From: Antedon mediterranea
Taxonomy: Eukaryota > Echinodermata > Crinoidea > Comatulida > Antedonidae
Length of the DNA stretch: 64,000 bases
Reading direction: 5' to 3'
Assembly: GCF_964355755.1 (NCBI RefSeq)
Contig: NC_092672.1
Span: forward strand, 29,322,501-29,386,500
Below the pieces are notes generated by a model. It was not told where the DNA came from. It saw only the letters and a list, made by a program, of their open reading frames with translations, and did no database searches. Within the stretch, counting starts at the first letter, position 1. Each line of letters starts with the position of its first letter. Positions 1-13,000 of this stretch are shown here, piece by piece. The position numbers were made by a program, and so were the translations under genes.

Positions 1-1022
1 CGTTAGTATTTCCACTCTATTGATCTGTTGCCATGGTTACTCATCAAACACTGGTTAATTGCTGTGCACTCTTTGATTAGTTAGATTAGCAACTGTTGTT
101 ATTAACAGCCATGATGGAAATAATTCTTTATCGGTTTTGACCCATAAAATCATAAACTGTATACCTGTACATGTAATATAAGGTTGATAGTTGATAGTAA
201 AAAGCTATTGTATGAATAAGCTGTTTTTTTATAGCTTTTATGTAAATTGTATGCTTCAGTAATATTATTAACATTGCATTTAAGTAGAATTTGTTATAAC
301 AAAGAATTTCAAAGTTAAATGGGTGGTTATCCAGATTCGCATTTAAAGATGTATTGTCCCCCAAAAACATGAAAAATAAAGATTAATAAAATCAGATTTT
401 GTATCTAGGCCATTTTGAAGTTTTAACAAAGTTATTCACCTTTGTGGAAATAAATAATGATTTCATAGTATTTTTTTGCTTTAAATTACATTATTTTTAG
501 GAAAATAATTTTTTTCGATCCAGTTTTTGATCAGACTGAGTGAATATTACTATTATGTGATATTAATTGGCATATTGAACAAAAAAATGTAAAAAAAAAT
601 TTAGGGGGAAAATATATCTTTTCTCATCGCAAAGGTCACATTAATTAACAAAAACAAAAAAATGTAAAAAAAAATGTTGGGGGGGAAAATATATCTTTTC
701 TCATCGCAAATGTCACATTCATTATTTTTACATCTAAGGGCATTCTTACTGAAAAAAATGACAATGCTATAACTGGATCTCAATAAAGATACTAATATAA
801 TAAGCAAAAAGCTAAATAAAAATTACTGCCAACACTAACACCATTCCTTCATCATTATTATATTATTAATTAAAAAGAACACTGTATATAAAACCTTATA
901 AAAGGTGACCCATAAGCCAAATTGCATAAATAAATTCATTATTTTAACTGGTTTAACACTGGTAAACTTTTTTTAGTAGGAAAATAAAAATACATAAAAT
1001 AATTGTTTTTTTAACTTTATAG
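1..1022. other. ELYS intron (5' part outside window)
   Basis: No coding sequence is visible before the acceptor at 1021-1022. The stretch is AT-rich and holds one copy of the ATTGTCCCC-type MITE (about 342-621) and a partial second copy of its right end (660-720). A motif close to an RFX X-box (GTTGCCATGGTTAC) lies at 27-40, with no context to support a function. Confidence 0.6.
342..621 (-). mobile_element. MITE, ATTGTCCCC family, copy 1
   Basis: The ends read TTTAAAGATGTATTGTCCCC and GGGGGAAAATATATCTTT and form an imperfect terminal inverted repeat. The interior (aataaaatcagattttg, ggccattttgaag, ttaacaaagttattc) matches, in reverse, the copies at 1964-2245, 32577-33000, 41500-41765 and 57131-57417. 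It is non-coding and non-autonomous. The superfamily is not determined. Confidence 0.6.
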
Positions 1023-4000
1023 GTCAGGCAGATCTAGAAACCAAACTGAATGTTGTAATGCTTATATCCAATCATCTTCAAGCTGTCATTTGGTTTATTC
1101 GTGTTGGACTGCTACCAGAGTGCCCAGGTAAAACAATAGATAGATTCGGTGATGAATTGCTTGTCACATGGTCTACACTATCAAACTAATTTGACAAAAA
1201 ACAAGGCCATATACATGGCTGAATTCGCGTTCTCAAGTTAGTGTTTACCGACCGACATAGTGAGCTGTAGAATCGCGTTGCACGTGACTAAAAATGTGTG
1301 ATACCAAATGCTTTCTTTCATATATTAGAGAAATTTTTACTAAGTAATGTTCATAAAATGTTGAAAAACGTCTGATTTTCTAAAACAATCGAAAAATATT
1401 TAATATTTGTTAAAACAAAGTGTTTATTATACTCAATTCTGAGATTTAATTGCAAGCCAATTGTTTTGTCAGGAAGTGTTGTTAGGACGTTCTTTCCGTG
1501 GAGTTCAGTGCAACTATTGAATTTATGTACTTGAAATTTAACATGTTTTTTTTTTTAAGATGATGGGCAACCGGTAATTGAAGGTCAGTTTTCGTACCCA
1601 GCCAATCGACTTCGAGAAGCATTTGACCAACGAAGACAAGAACTTCAAGCAATGACAAGGTAATTATCAGATGTTTGGTAATGATGTTCCCAAATATGGT
1701 AGTGATATTACATCATCATGTCCATATATGGGCACATCACATTTGTTTGTCAAATAAAGTTTGATACTGCAGACAGAGCTTTATATTTCCTACAAAATAA
1801 AGATTCAGTATTTTATATAATCAGGAACATTGTTTTCTTTGCGATAAGATGCGTGGCAAAACAATGCATCTCGTTAAAAAAATAGAGAAATAAATTATAT
1901 ATAATTAGTCATTTATTGAACATTCATTTCAATATACAGTACAAGATAAATAATACACAATAAACGTTATTGTCCCCTGAAAAAATATTTGTTTAAAATT
2001 TTAATGTCACATAATAGTTATTCACTTTGACCAAAAATTTGATGGGAAAAAAAATGTATTTACCTGAAAAAATGGTAAAGTAAAGTAAACCGTTTTATTT
2101 TATATTTAAGTGAAAACATTATTATTATTTTTTTGTTCTAAGGTAGTGATTATAACTTTGTTAAAACTACAAAATGGCTTATTAAAAGTTTGAATTTATT
2201 AATCGTCATTTTTCATGTTTTTTGGGGAAAATACATCTTTAAATTCAATCAATGTAACATAGTAAATTTAATAAATAAAATAAATTGTTTTTCATTTTTT
2301 CCAAGGTCTGGTGGAGATAGTGATATATTGATGATAGATGGAATAATAGAAGAACTAGGTGATCATGTGGTCCATTTGTGGAACCGAGAGGACAAGGATG
2401 GTAACGGGAAATATCCACCCCCAAGTATACATGTAAGTTTCTTTTATATCTTGAATACATTTTTATATCATACACAGAAAGTAACTCGCCTGAATTACAA
2501 GATGTAAAATGTTTTTAAACAAACTTACAGCATAAATTCAACATAACCTTGAAATTTCTATCTTCATGAGAAGAATCCTATGATGTTATGAGGATTGGTG
2601 ACCGATCTCATAACATAGGATTCTTCTAATGAAGACTTGTGAAACTTGTCGAAAATTCAAGTCTCATTTGAGGCTTAGGGAGTGGAATAGTTTTACAGTA
2701 GTCAAATATAACCCTTGGCATGAGGTAATGATTGAACCTTAGACCTTAGTATTGGAAGGTAAGCATGTTAACCACCACATGGCTAATTAACACAACATTT
2801 TTCTCTACATAATTATTTTAAATACAGTCAACTGAAAACCAGACACTCCCAAAACCAGACTGAGGTCCAAAGATCAATTTTTCCCATTACAGCCAATTTA
2901 CCACAGACAATATCTGTAATAAAAATATAGAATATGTGTTATTCCTTATGACCATTTACACAAAATGCGGAGCGGACAGGCAGTTTTACGCTTCGGATAG
3001 ATACAGATTATACGTGGGACAAGCTACACGGTTTTCCACTTACCGTAACCGCTCGTCTGTGTAAATTGGCCTTTTGAAACACATTATGAATACCAGACTT
3101 TCCAAAAAAACCAGACATATTAGGCTAGCCTAAAGGTGTTGGGAGAGGTGACTGTATAAGTTATCTTTTACCTAGGCACTATTGGATATCTATCTACTTG
3201 AGAATGTTCCACTTATGACTAAACACTGTATTGTTGCATACTTTCTACAAGGACTTGAGATCTGCCTCGACCCCAATAAGCATGAAGAGGTGAGTGAATT
3301 TTTATTTGTATCTATTGGTTATCATTCGTCATTAATGGTGTAACCAGAAATGAGTTTAAAACATAACAAAGCACAAATAAAATATACCTTGTTTAGTTAT
3401 TTATGTAAAATAAATTTAGTAAACAAAACTCAAAAGGACATTTTGCAAAGTAAAAATGCAAAAATGTCCTCATAAATTAATAATAAATTAAAGAGAAATG
3501 TGCATAATAGATATTAAATTCTACTATGTTAATGAGTTTATTTTAAATATTTCAGATTCTGGATAAAATTGGTCAATTTGAACAAACGTTTTGTATACCA
3601 CCTGGTGTTGCTAGGTTACTAAGAGGCTTTTTTCTTCTCGACCATAAGTTGTTTGAGGTAAATTTTTATTTTTTTTTAAAGGTCTGTCTGCACTTTCAAA
3701 CTTTATGTGATATCAACCAAATATGGTAGTGATATGTCCAAATATTACATCATGTCCATATATGGGCACATCACATTTTTTTGTCACATAAAGTTTGTTA
3801 GTGTCAGACAATGCTTTAATGTCTGACATACAGTAGAACTCCTATTCGGGAAACCCTTTTTAGGGGGACACTTTCCTGTGAAAAAAGTTGCAGAGAAATG
3901 TTTAATATGACACCCATCGTCTATTCACCGGACAATTAAATGGGTGAGTCCTTGTGTAGTAAATATTCTTATTGTGTGATCAAAGTATAAGAATTCTTTT

Positions 4001-7000
4001 TCTTCTATATTTTTACAGGATGCTATAACGACCTTTCTTGATCCACTCATCACTGTTGACCTACCGTCATGGCAACATCAACGCATCATGAAAGCCTTCC
4101 TGTACCACGACAACAGTAAAAAGGCGCTGCATTACCAACGGACACGAAACCCACCTCTCAACACGCTAGAAGACGTTCAAATGCACCTTACGGTTCTTCT
4201 TGCTAATGGGTATATTTAGAAATATTGTGTGTTCTATTTATAAAACCAACTGATTCTCAGTCCTGTTTCTAAATTTGTCTAGTGTATCTTAGGCAAATTC
4301 CATAATACAGCATCTCATGTGTTTCACATGCCCTGCCGGCATCATAGACTCTAAACTAACCATCAATCTAATTGTCCATTTTACAGGCACCACATGTGAT
4401 AAACATGATGTACTGTATTATGGAATGTGCCTATGATACTGTAGAAATAATTTTCATATGTGGAGATGCAGCACTGAGAATTGGGTGAATAATCGATATT
4501 GTGTATATTCATACCTGGTATTGGTTCAGGAACCGTCTAAATAGAGACATCTGGTACCCATTGACATAAAGTTTGCATTTAAATTGCACAATATTTTTTT
4601 AAAATAAAAACTCACCGATAATATTTCTTCTCCTTTCAGATTAACGTCTGAAGCGTTTCAATTCCAGAGAAAGTATAACGATCCCGCTTCTGCCCAGGAC
4701 CTTCTGCTACACCTGTTCCTAGGATGTCAACAAAGTAATGTTGTCTTTAATTAAAACTCCATCAAGTACACATCATTTTTATTCCTAATTAAATATTAGA
4801 AAATGACATTTCTTCAATTGTATTCTATTATGATTGGTTCCCACTTGGAAAAATGCAAATGTAATATAAGCAATTTGACCAATCACTAATGATGGATTAT
4901 CCAAAGGATTGTATGTGATTGGTTAATAATTCTTTACCTTCTGTTGTTGTTTTATGTAGGGGGTAAAATTTTAATAAACAGAACCGTTTACTGTTCTTGA
5001 ATGTGGTTTAAAAGATTCTTCCAAAAATACATGATACTCTCAAAGAAGAGGAAATTATATTTTTGTTTGAGTAAAAATCTTTTTTTAAAATGTAACATTC
5101 AAAGCAGATTGGCGCCCATGGTTATATTCAGTCAGATTTATTTGGTCCTTACGAAAATTCATTACAGGCACAATCGGTCACATAAAAATACAAGAACATA
5201 AAAGAACAAAACATAAAATGAGACAAATATAATAATAGTTAGAATTAATTATTCAGTCATTAAATATTTGTGTATGTTACTATTCATGCGTTTGTTGAAT
5301 TTCATAGAAATATTTTTTTTTATTTTTTTTATTTTTTAAATACAATATTTAAGATTTTAAAAATGTAACGGCTTTACCACGTTGAAACACCGGTTCTCGT
5401 CAGATCACCGTAGTTAAGCAACGTTGGGCCTGGTTAGAGCTTGGATGGGAGACCCATCTGGGAATAGCGGGTGCTGTATACGGAGCTGGGGTCCCGTTAG
5501 TCATTTGAAATCAGCACTGCTGACTCTTATGGCAGCCCCTGCATCTAGTATCTGCCTCAGACCTCTGGTCAAGATGGGCACTGGACGAGAGAAGCCCTTG
5601 ATCAATGTTAGGACCAATCAAGGTGCTTTAAACAGTCCTGACTTTGTTTGTATATCAAACCTGTTAGTGGCGGTAATTATCGCTGTTGGTTTCGATTGAA
5701 TAAAATAAAAATAAAAGTAAAAAATACATTGTTTTTGCAGCCCATACAATGGACAATCTTTTAAAATTACATTTTACTGATGAGGAAGAAACAATGCTTA
5801 TTCGTTACCTTGAAACGAGTACTGAGCCAAATTCACAAGAACTGCTCGTTATGCACTACCTCCAAAGAGGGCGCTATGTAGAAGCGATACAGCTAAATGA
5901 ACGTCTTAAACAGCGCAACATTATGGTGAGATTTTATTTACTTTATAACCGTTGTTCCTACTGGGACGACGCAAGTGAGTTGACCAATCACAAGCTATAG
6001 TTTGTTATGATTAGTCAAATTTATTGTGGTGCGCTTACATCTGAACCAAACTTTAGGCAAGATTTTTTTGTTTTGTATTTTTGTTGATGAGATTTGTATG
6101 CTTCCATTAAAAAAAGTTGTCGCAAATGGTGCTTATTTAAATACCTGTATTTATTAGCTAGCCTGCATGTCATTTTGCTTTCGTGAATTAAGTTTACATA
6201 AGTTATATGCTTAGATGACAATCTAGATTAAAAATCAAATTAAATTAAAATAAACATTTATTTCCTTCCAAAGCAGAAAAGATAAAACAAAATCAAAAAC
6301 AACGAAACGTAATATTGTTTAAAAAAAGAAAATGTAATGTACAAATCAGAGTATCAAAAAAGAAGTTATATGCTTAGATGACAATCTAGATTCATATCAA
6401 ATCAAATCAAATCAAATCAAAATAAACATTTATTTCCTTCCAAAGCAGAAAATATAAAAACAAAATCAAAAACGACAATGAAACATAATATGATTATAAA
6501 AAAAGAAAAAGTAACGTACAAATCAAAGAATCAAAAAAGAAGGTCAAAATTTATATTACGAAATGACACCAAGTGGTAGGAAAAAGTAATTGTAAATGTT
6601 TTGTAGCAGTTATTATATATTATATAGTATTATAATTCATAATCATAAATATCTAATATGTTTTTCTGTACTACCTTTAAGCTGTGTCCACATTGAATCT
6701 AGATTCGGCCAGTTGGCCTGAGAAACCCTGGCCTATGTAACATTTTCTGTGAGCTACATTTACACATGTATGTTTAAAGCGTGGTTCCCACTAGAACACA
6801 ACACAACGACGTATTGACACATAGTGATGTATTGCGTAATCACAAGTGGGAACCGACGACGCAACAGTTCTGCAAAAATCACAGGTTTAATTTCACAAAC
6901 ACAATTATTGGAAGGGCATTTTCTTACATTGCGTAGGTTGTGTTACGTTGCATCGCTAGTGGGAACTAAGCTTCATACAGAATCTGAAATGAGTTAATTA

Positions 7001-10000
7001 TCAAAATATTACACTCATTTTTTTTATATGAGGAATTTGGTCTCAGTGTCAGTCAGTGTGAACACAACCTAATAATAGTAAGAATAATCCACTATACCGC
7101 CATGAACAACTGACTCGTTAAACAGTCCCCTGCTTCTAGATTGATAGCTGAATGAATTCCGAGCTCTGGTTTCCTCAAGCTTGTTGGCGCTGAGAAATAA
7201 CTGACTTCTTTTGCATTTCTTCTTAGAATCTGTCTTTTTACCACTCCTTTTGAAAAGGAATTTGTGCGTGCTTGTTTCCTCCACTTCCAGAGGGCAGCCT
7301 ACTACTTGTTTACCATACAGTGTTAAGTTGAACTTATAAATCCCTCTCTTGGTCAATGTGTATGTAAATTCAAACTTTGTCTCTTCGATCTCAAGGACGT
7401 TTACTTCAATTGATTTTGATTCTGGATCGGTTCCACTTACTCTTAAACTTTCTTCCATAATTGGAAGATCATGAGGTCTGAGTACGTCAGTTCTTACTAG
7501 GATTGTCCTCTTGTCAGTTTTCTTACAGATTGGCTGTATTATTATGGTGCATGGTATTAAGGATTCTCTTTCTGTTGCCTGACTCTGATCCATCTCAAAT
7601 CTTGTATTTACTCCTGGTTCATGCAAATTAGCTTGTTCTCTGTGTTCCTCTGACATCCTTTCTGGAACATCCATATGTGGAACTTTAAAATCTCTATCAG
7701 ATAACTTGATGTTTGAGTTAGAATTGCTATGTAACACGCTTTCCACATCATCAGTAACTCTTTGCTGATCAGAAGATGAGGTCATCGTAATGGTAGCAGA
7801 AGACCGTGCACCTGTAGCACTGGTGGAAGTACGAGAAAAACCACCAACAGTCTTAAAATTACCAGAATCCAGATGGTTTATCTCCACCAAGTTTCTGACA
7901 GCCCAATTGTCTGGTATAACTGCAGATATGTCCTCTGAGGAGTCGCAACTTACGCGACAGAATGGACAACGAATAACGCCATTCCTGTAAATCCTTCTGG
8001 CACAAACGAGGCAAAGAGTATGTCCACATCGTGGAAGACACTTCGGCATACGTGTGTCATTATTAAAATGGTACAGGCAAATCTCGCATGCGAGTATGTG
8101 GTGATGTCCTGAATTTGTAGTTTTATTTTCATTTTTGTTCGCCATCTTAAAAAGATACAAAATTGATTTTTTGAGTTAACAGGTTTTAAACAAAAAACAA
8201 TGCCTCATAGAATAGAGTTGAAAAAACAATGCCTAAAATCTACTCACAGGTTGGCATGGAAACCGAGTAGTATTTGTCAGAAGCTTTAATAGATAAAAAC
8301 ATTCCAGAAAACCACACAACCAAATTTTTAGAAAAGTCTCAGCAAATTTGTTTTTTTTAATGACCCTACAGTGACCATACGTCACCGTTAACAGGTCTGA
8401 AAGACTTTTAATATAATATACTGTACATGCAAAAATCTACAAATAACTCAATGCAAGTAAGGGCTGAATTACTCAATATTGATTCTCAGAAAAATAAATT
8501 GTAAAGACACAACAAAGGAGATAATAAAATTGCAAATACATGTCACTAAAAAATAATAAAATGGAAGTCAAACATATGTTTCATTACTCGACTAAAGAAA
8601 TGAACACTCTTACCGTAGGCTTGCCTAACACTGACTACTGTATACTACTTATATCGAACAAGATGTGAGCAGCATGAAATATTTAACACTATGAAAGCTT
8701 ACCCTTATGGATTTGAGTGAGAATATCATTATTTTATTACCATATAGGCAAAATGCTGGTAGGTATGTACCTATGCCAAATAGTAAAATATGATTGCTAT
8801 ATTAACTGTCAATAGAACATTTGCATAACAAATAAATTAATTATGAAAATATATTCATATTAGAATGGTAGCTTTAAATCTATTTATATTCACAAAGATG
8901 ACCACCTTTTAAAATTTGATTGTTCATAATTTTTATTTATCCATTATTTATAAGGGACATATTGTAAACATCATTTTATTTCCTTTTTTACCTATGCAGA
9001 AAAATTATACAACAATGATGGAAAGGTTGCAATATTTAGAAGCATCTCCTGCTAGCATGAAATTTCTCCCGGTATTTTGGATTACCAAAAAAAAACTATC
9101 GCGATATGCATAAATTTACAATTAAAAAAGAGAATAGAAAATATTGTAATATCGGTCTGTATGGGATGTTTATAATCAATTACTATAGTTTCATAAACTC
9201 GTCAGATATTTCATTTTTTCCAAATAGGTCTGGTATAATTTGTTATTATATACCGGCACCTTTCAATTCACGCCATCTGATTGGTTAATCGCAGGTCTAT
9301 AGTTATTGCCATGCCCTCGAACTATAGACCGGCTAAACTGCGCATGTGTGTTTCATCTATCTTCTTTAAATACAATCAGATCCACACGCACAACGCAACG
9401 AGGCCTAGCCGCTAGCCTACGATGATTTACTTGTGTATGAGCCGACTTAGTATTTAGTAAGTTCGGCCAGTTAAATTCTGAAAAAACAAATGAAGTATAA
9501 TTTGGGAATATTTATTGCATATCTGGAAGTGATGAATTATCAAATGCAGGCAATTTTTGTTTTCTTCTTCACAGCCATATAGAATAGAGTTGAAAAAACA
9601 ATGCCTACCATTTACCCGCATGTTGGTGTGAAAACTGACCAGTATTTGTTCGAAGCTTCAACAGATAAAAACATTCCAGAAAAACACACAACCAAATTTT
9701 ACAAAAGGCTCTGCAATTTTGTTAATTTTTATGTTTATTTTTTATTTTATTTGTTTATTTTTTGTTTATTTTATTTCATCATCAACCTACAGTGACTAAA
9801 CGTAACCATTAACAGGGCTGAAAAACTTTTAATATACTGTAATATACATGCAAACATCTACAAATAACAAAAAGACAAAATTTAGATAAAGGCTAAACAT
9901 GATATCGATATTCATAGCTCATAGCTCATAGTTCATTTGTCCAAAAGGAAATTCATGTTGACATACATTTGCTCAAAATTAGTTGAAGGTTAGTAATACA

Positions 10001-13000
10001 GAAGAAGACACAAATATTTGAAAAATACAACAGAGCTACAATATTACTCTGATAAACAACGATATTAACTAATAGTTAATTAAAAAGCCTGATTGAATGT
10101 GGAACAAAATAATTAAGGAAGCGTTTTGTTCTACCTCGAGCAGTCCACAAATGCCTTACAGATCTTAACCATTGATAATTACTATGGAAAAATAAATTGA
10201 AAGACATAAAAAAAAAGATAATAAAAGTGCAAATGCATGTCACTAAAAAATAATGATATAGAAGTCAAGCACATGAAATTTATAACACTTGAGTGAAAAT
10301 ATCATTATTTTATTTACCATATAGAAAAAATGCTGGTAGGTATGTACCTATGTTATATTAACTGTCAATAGAACATTTGCATACAAATTAAATAATTATG
10401 AAAATATTTTCACGTTCAAAGGTTACTTGCTTTAATATCACAAACAAATAATACTTCCAAAGCTAAAAGTTAAAAATGTTATTGTTCATAAATTGTTATT
10501 TAAATTTAAAACACAATTTTATTTCTTTTTGACCTACAAAAAAAATTATATGGTTTTTGTTTATAAATCAGTAAAAATAAAAGTTGCAAGCCTGTTTGTG
10601 GTCATCTGTAACTGTAATTCAGACCTCCCACGATAATGGCGCGAAACTATGGATATTTCCAGTCATCTCCCGCCCTCCTGCTAAAAAGTTCTCCCAATAT
10701 TTTGGATAAATAAAAAAACTATTGCGATATGCATACATTTACAATTTACTACTAAACTCTAGATATAGATGAGAGAATGGGAAATATTGTAATATCAGTC
10801 TGTACGAATGTTTATAATCAATCAATTGCTTAGTTTATTTAGTTAAATAATGAGTTGGCACAACATTTTCCGCTTTATGCCTAACATATGTTTACCAATA
10901 TGTTATTTTTATAGCGCAAACTATAGGTTCATAAACCCTTCCGATATTTCATTTTTCCAAGTTTGGAGGTCTTGTTTTTTTTGTTGTTTCTAAAGGCCAT
11001 TATTATAGGGATCAGTGTTCAAAGTCTTGTTTAGTGGTGTATTTTGATGTTTCGCATTCGTCCGAGTGATACCGGAACATTGGAACTGCACCAAATATTG
11101 CCACTTTTAAAGACCAACTGAACACTATTGACATCGAAAGTAATTCGTCAAAAGCACACTTCGCTATAAATTAATATTTTTGAACATGACCCAACATTAA
11201 ACTGAGAAATTGATTTTGGTTTGAATTAGTTAATTCTTAATTAAGAAAAAAGGAGAATCTCTCTCCTTTACTTGCATTTTTCTTGATGTCATGTTTTTAA
11301 TTAACATCATGTTGTAATGTTAGCATCTTTTTTTGTAGTGTCACTGACGTTTTTTTTCTGTTTTCGTAGACTGGTAGTGATTTAAAGTCAAAAGAACACC
11401 ATGCAACCAGGAACGCCATCGTTGAAAGTTATGCTAAACTCTTGCCGTCTGTTCAACGTAAACTTGCGTTTTCACCTGAAGCTAGTCATAAGAGGGCGAC
11501 AGTCATCAAGAGAGAAGGTAATAGATTGTTGCTTTACTCCAATCTTCCACTCTTTTTTTTTATTTCTATTCTCTTATGGGAAAAATATAAAACAAAATAG
11601 CATAATATATTAAGGATAAAAAAAAATAAAGGAAAGGCTGAATCTATTAGTTATGTTAATCTGTTGTACAGCACAATAGAACCCTCCTTTTTGGACACCT
11701 CTATTCAGGGGACATTCTTAAGGAACACCTTAAATGAATGGGGATATACATTTTAACACTACAGCCAACCTACCTCTATTCAGGGGACATTCTTAAGGAA
11801 CACCTTGAATGAATGGGGATATACATTTTAACACTACAGCCAACCTACCTCTATTCAGGGGACATTCTTAAGGAACACCTTGAATGAATGGGGATATACA
11901 TTTTAACACTACAGCCAACCTACCTCTATTCAGAGGACACCGAATGTGCCCCTGTTGTTGTTCTACTGTAGCATGTTATTAAAAGACAGATTCATTTCAT
12001 TCAAAAACATGTTTTAAAAGATATTATGATTTTATTACCAATTCTCAGTGCAAAGACCAAAGCCGTTGTCCACAGTGGTGAACCCTGCCAAGGCTAGCCA
12101 GGTCATTTCCCATTCAAGTCTTATCAACTCTGTCCTGGACAAGATAGCAGAGGCTAGAGAGCAAATTAAGGAACAGGACACACCATTCAAAAACAGGTAT
12201 GTTTATTACATTTAGGTGACACTGTTTTTCTTAAGTCAAATTAGAATAGAATCAAAGATGTGTTCTCTGGTAGAATCTCACATTCCACATGTTGACCTCC
12301 AGGTCTTCTGTTCCATTACTATTAGTTAACTAAAATAAATGTCAATAATTCTTGCTAAACCAGATGTTTTAGGCCAATTTTGAAACCAGACTGACAACTA
12401 TATTTTCTGAGGAAACTGGAGATCACAGACCAGCCAGGACTGTGTCAGAGAAGTTTGAACCCCGCCCCCCCCCCCACACTTTTTTTTTTGTTAAACATTT
12501 TCATGCAATTACATTCTGGAAGATCATGATTTTTGACAGTATATTGAATCACAAAAAGAGGATTTATGTGATTGGCATATTATTTTCAGGACTGAAGAAC
12601 TTGTAGACATCACATGTAACATGCCATTTGTCACTACGCCCATGGTTTCTCATTCAAAGTCACGCCTTAGGTAAGCTTATGTCAAATCTATATATTCTTA
12701 AGCTCTGTCTACACTATCAAACTCACAAAAAAAAAAGGGATTTGCCCATTATTACCATATTTGGGCATATCACTGCCATATCTAGGCACTTCACAAACTA
12801 GTTTGATAGTATAGACAGAACTTTAGTTAGTTACAACTACAATACACTGTTAGTATAAATAAATTTAGTCCATTCATTTTGGTACCCCAAGGTAAGAACC
12901 TCTCATTAGATTGTTAATACATTTCTTATTTTTCTTTCTGTAGTCAAGGAACAGCGGAAACGATTTACCCCACCAATATTGAAGACATGATGGATGAGAC

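Larger units (their letters stand above)
5926..11369. other. Large ELYS intron
   Basis: This 5.4-kb intron holds a MITE fragment (5951-6040), a tandem duplication containing LINE tails (6199-6543), a full MITE (6777-6974), the antisense RING-filamin gene (7069-8145) and two diverged copies of the DNA upstream of that gene (8200-9245 and 9560-10960). I see no ELYS coding sequence, and the exons on either side join in phase 0. Confidence 0.7.

Noticed and set aside
27-40. RFX X-box-like motif
   Set aside because: A single near-palindrome in an intron with no ciliary gene or promoter nearby.
5364-5485. Functional 5S rRNA gene
   Set aside because: Many substitutions from 5S, no pol III T-run terminator at the 5S end, and a shared non-5S body downstream show that it is a SINE head.
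5424-5699. 91-codon frame
   Set aside because: It lies inside the 5S-derived SINE.
6781-6800. RBPJ site in the GGTTCCCACTAG MITEs
   Set aside because: It reads AGTGGGAA, not YGTGGGAA, and is part of a transposon end.
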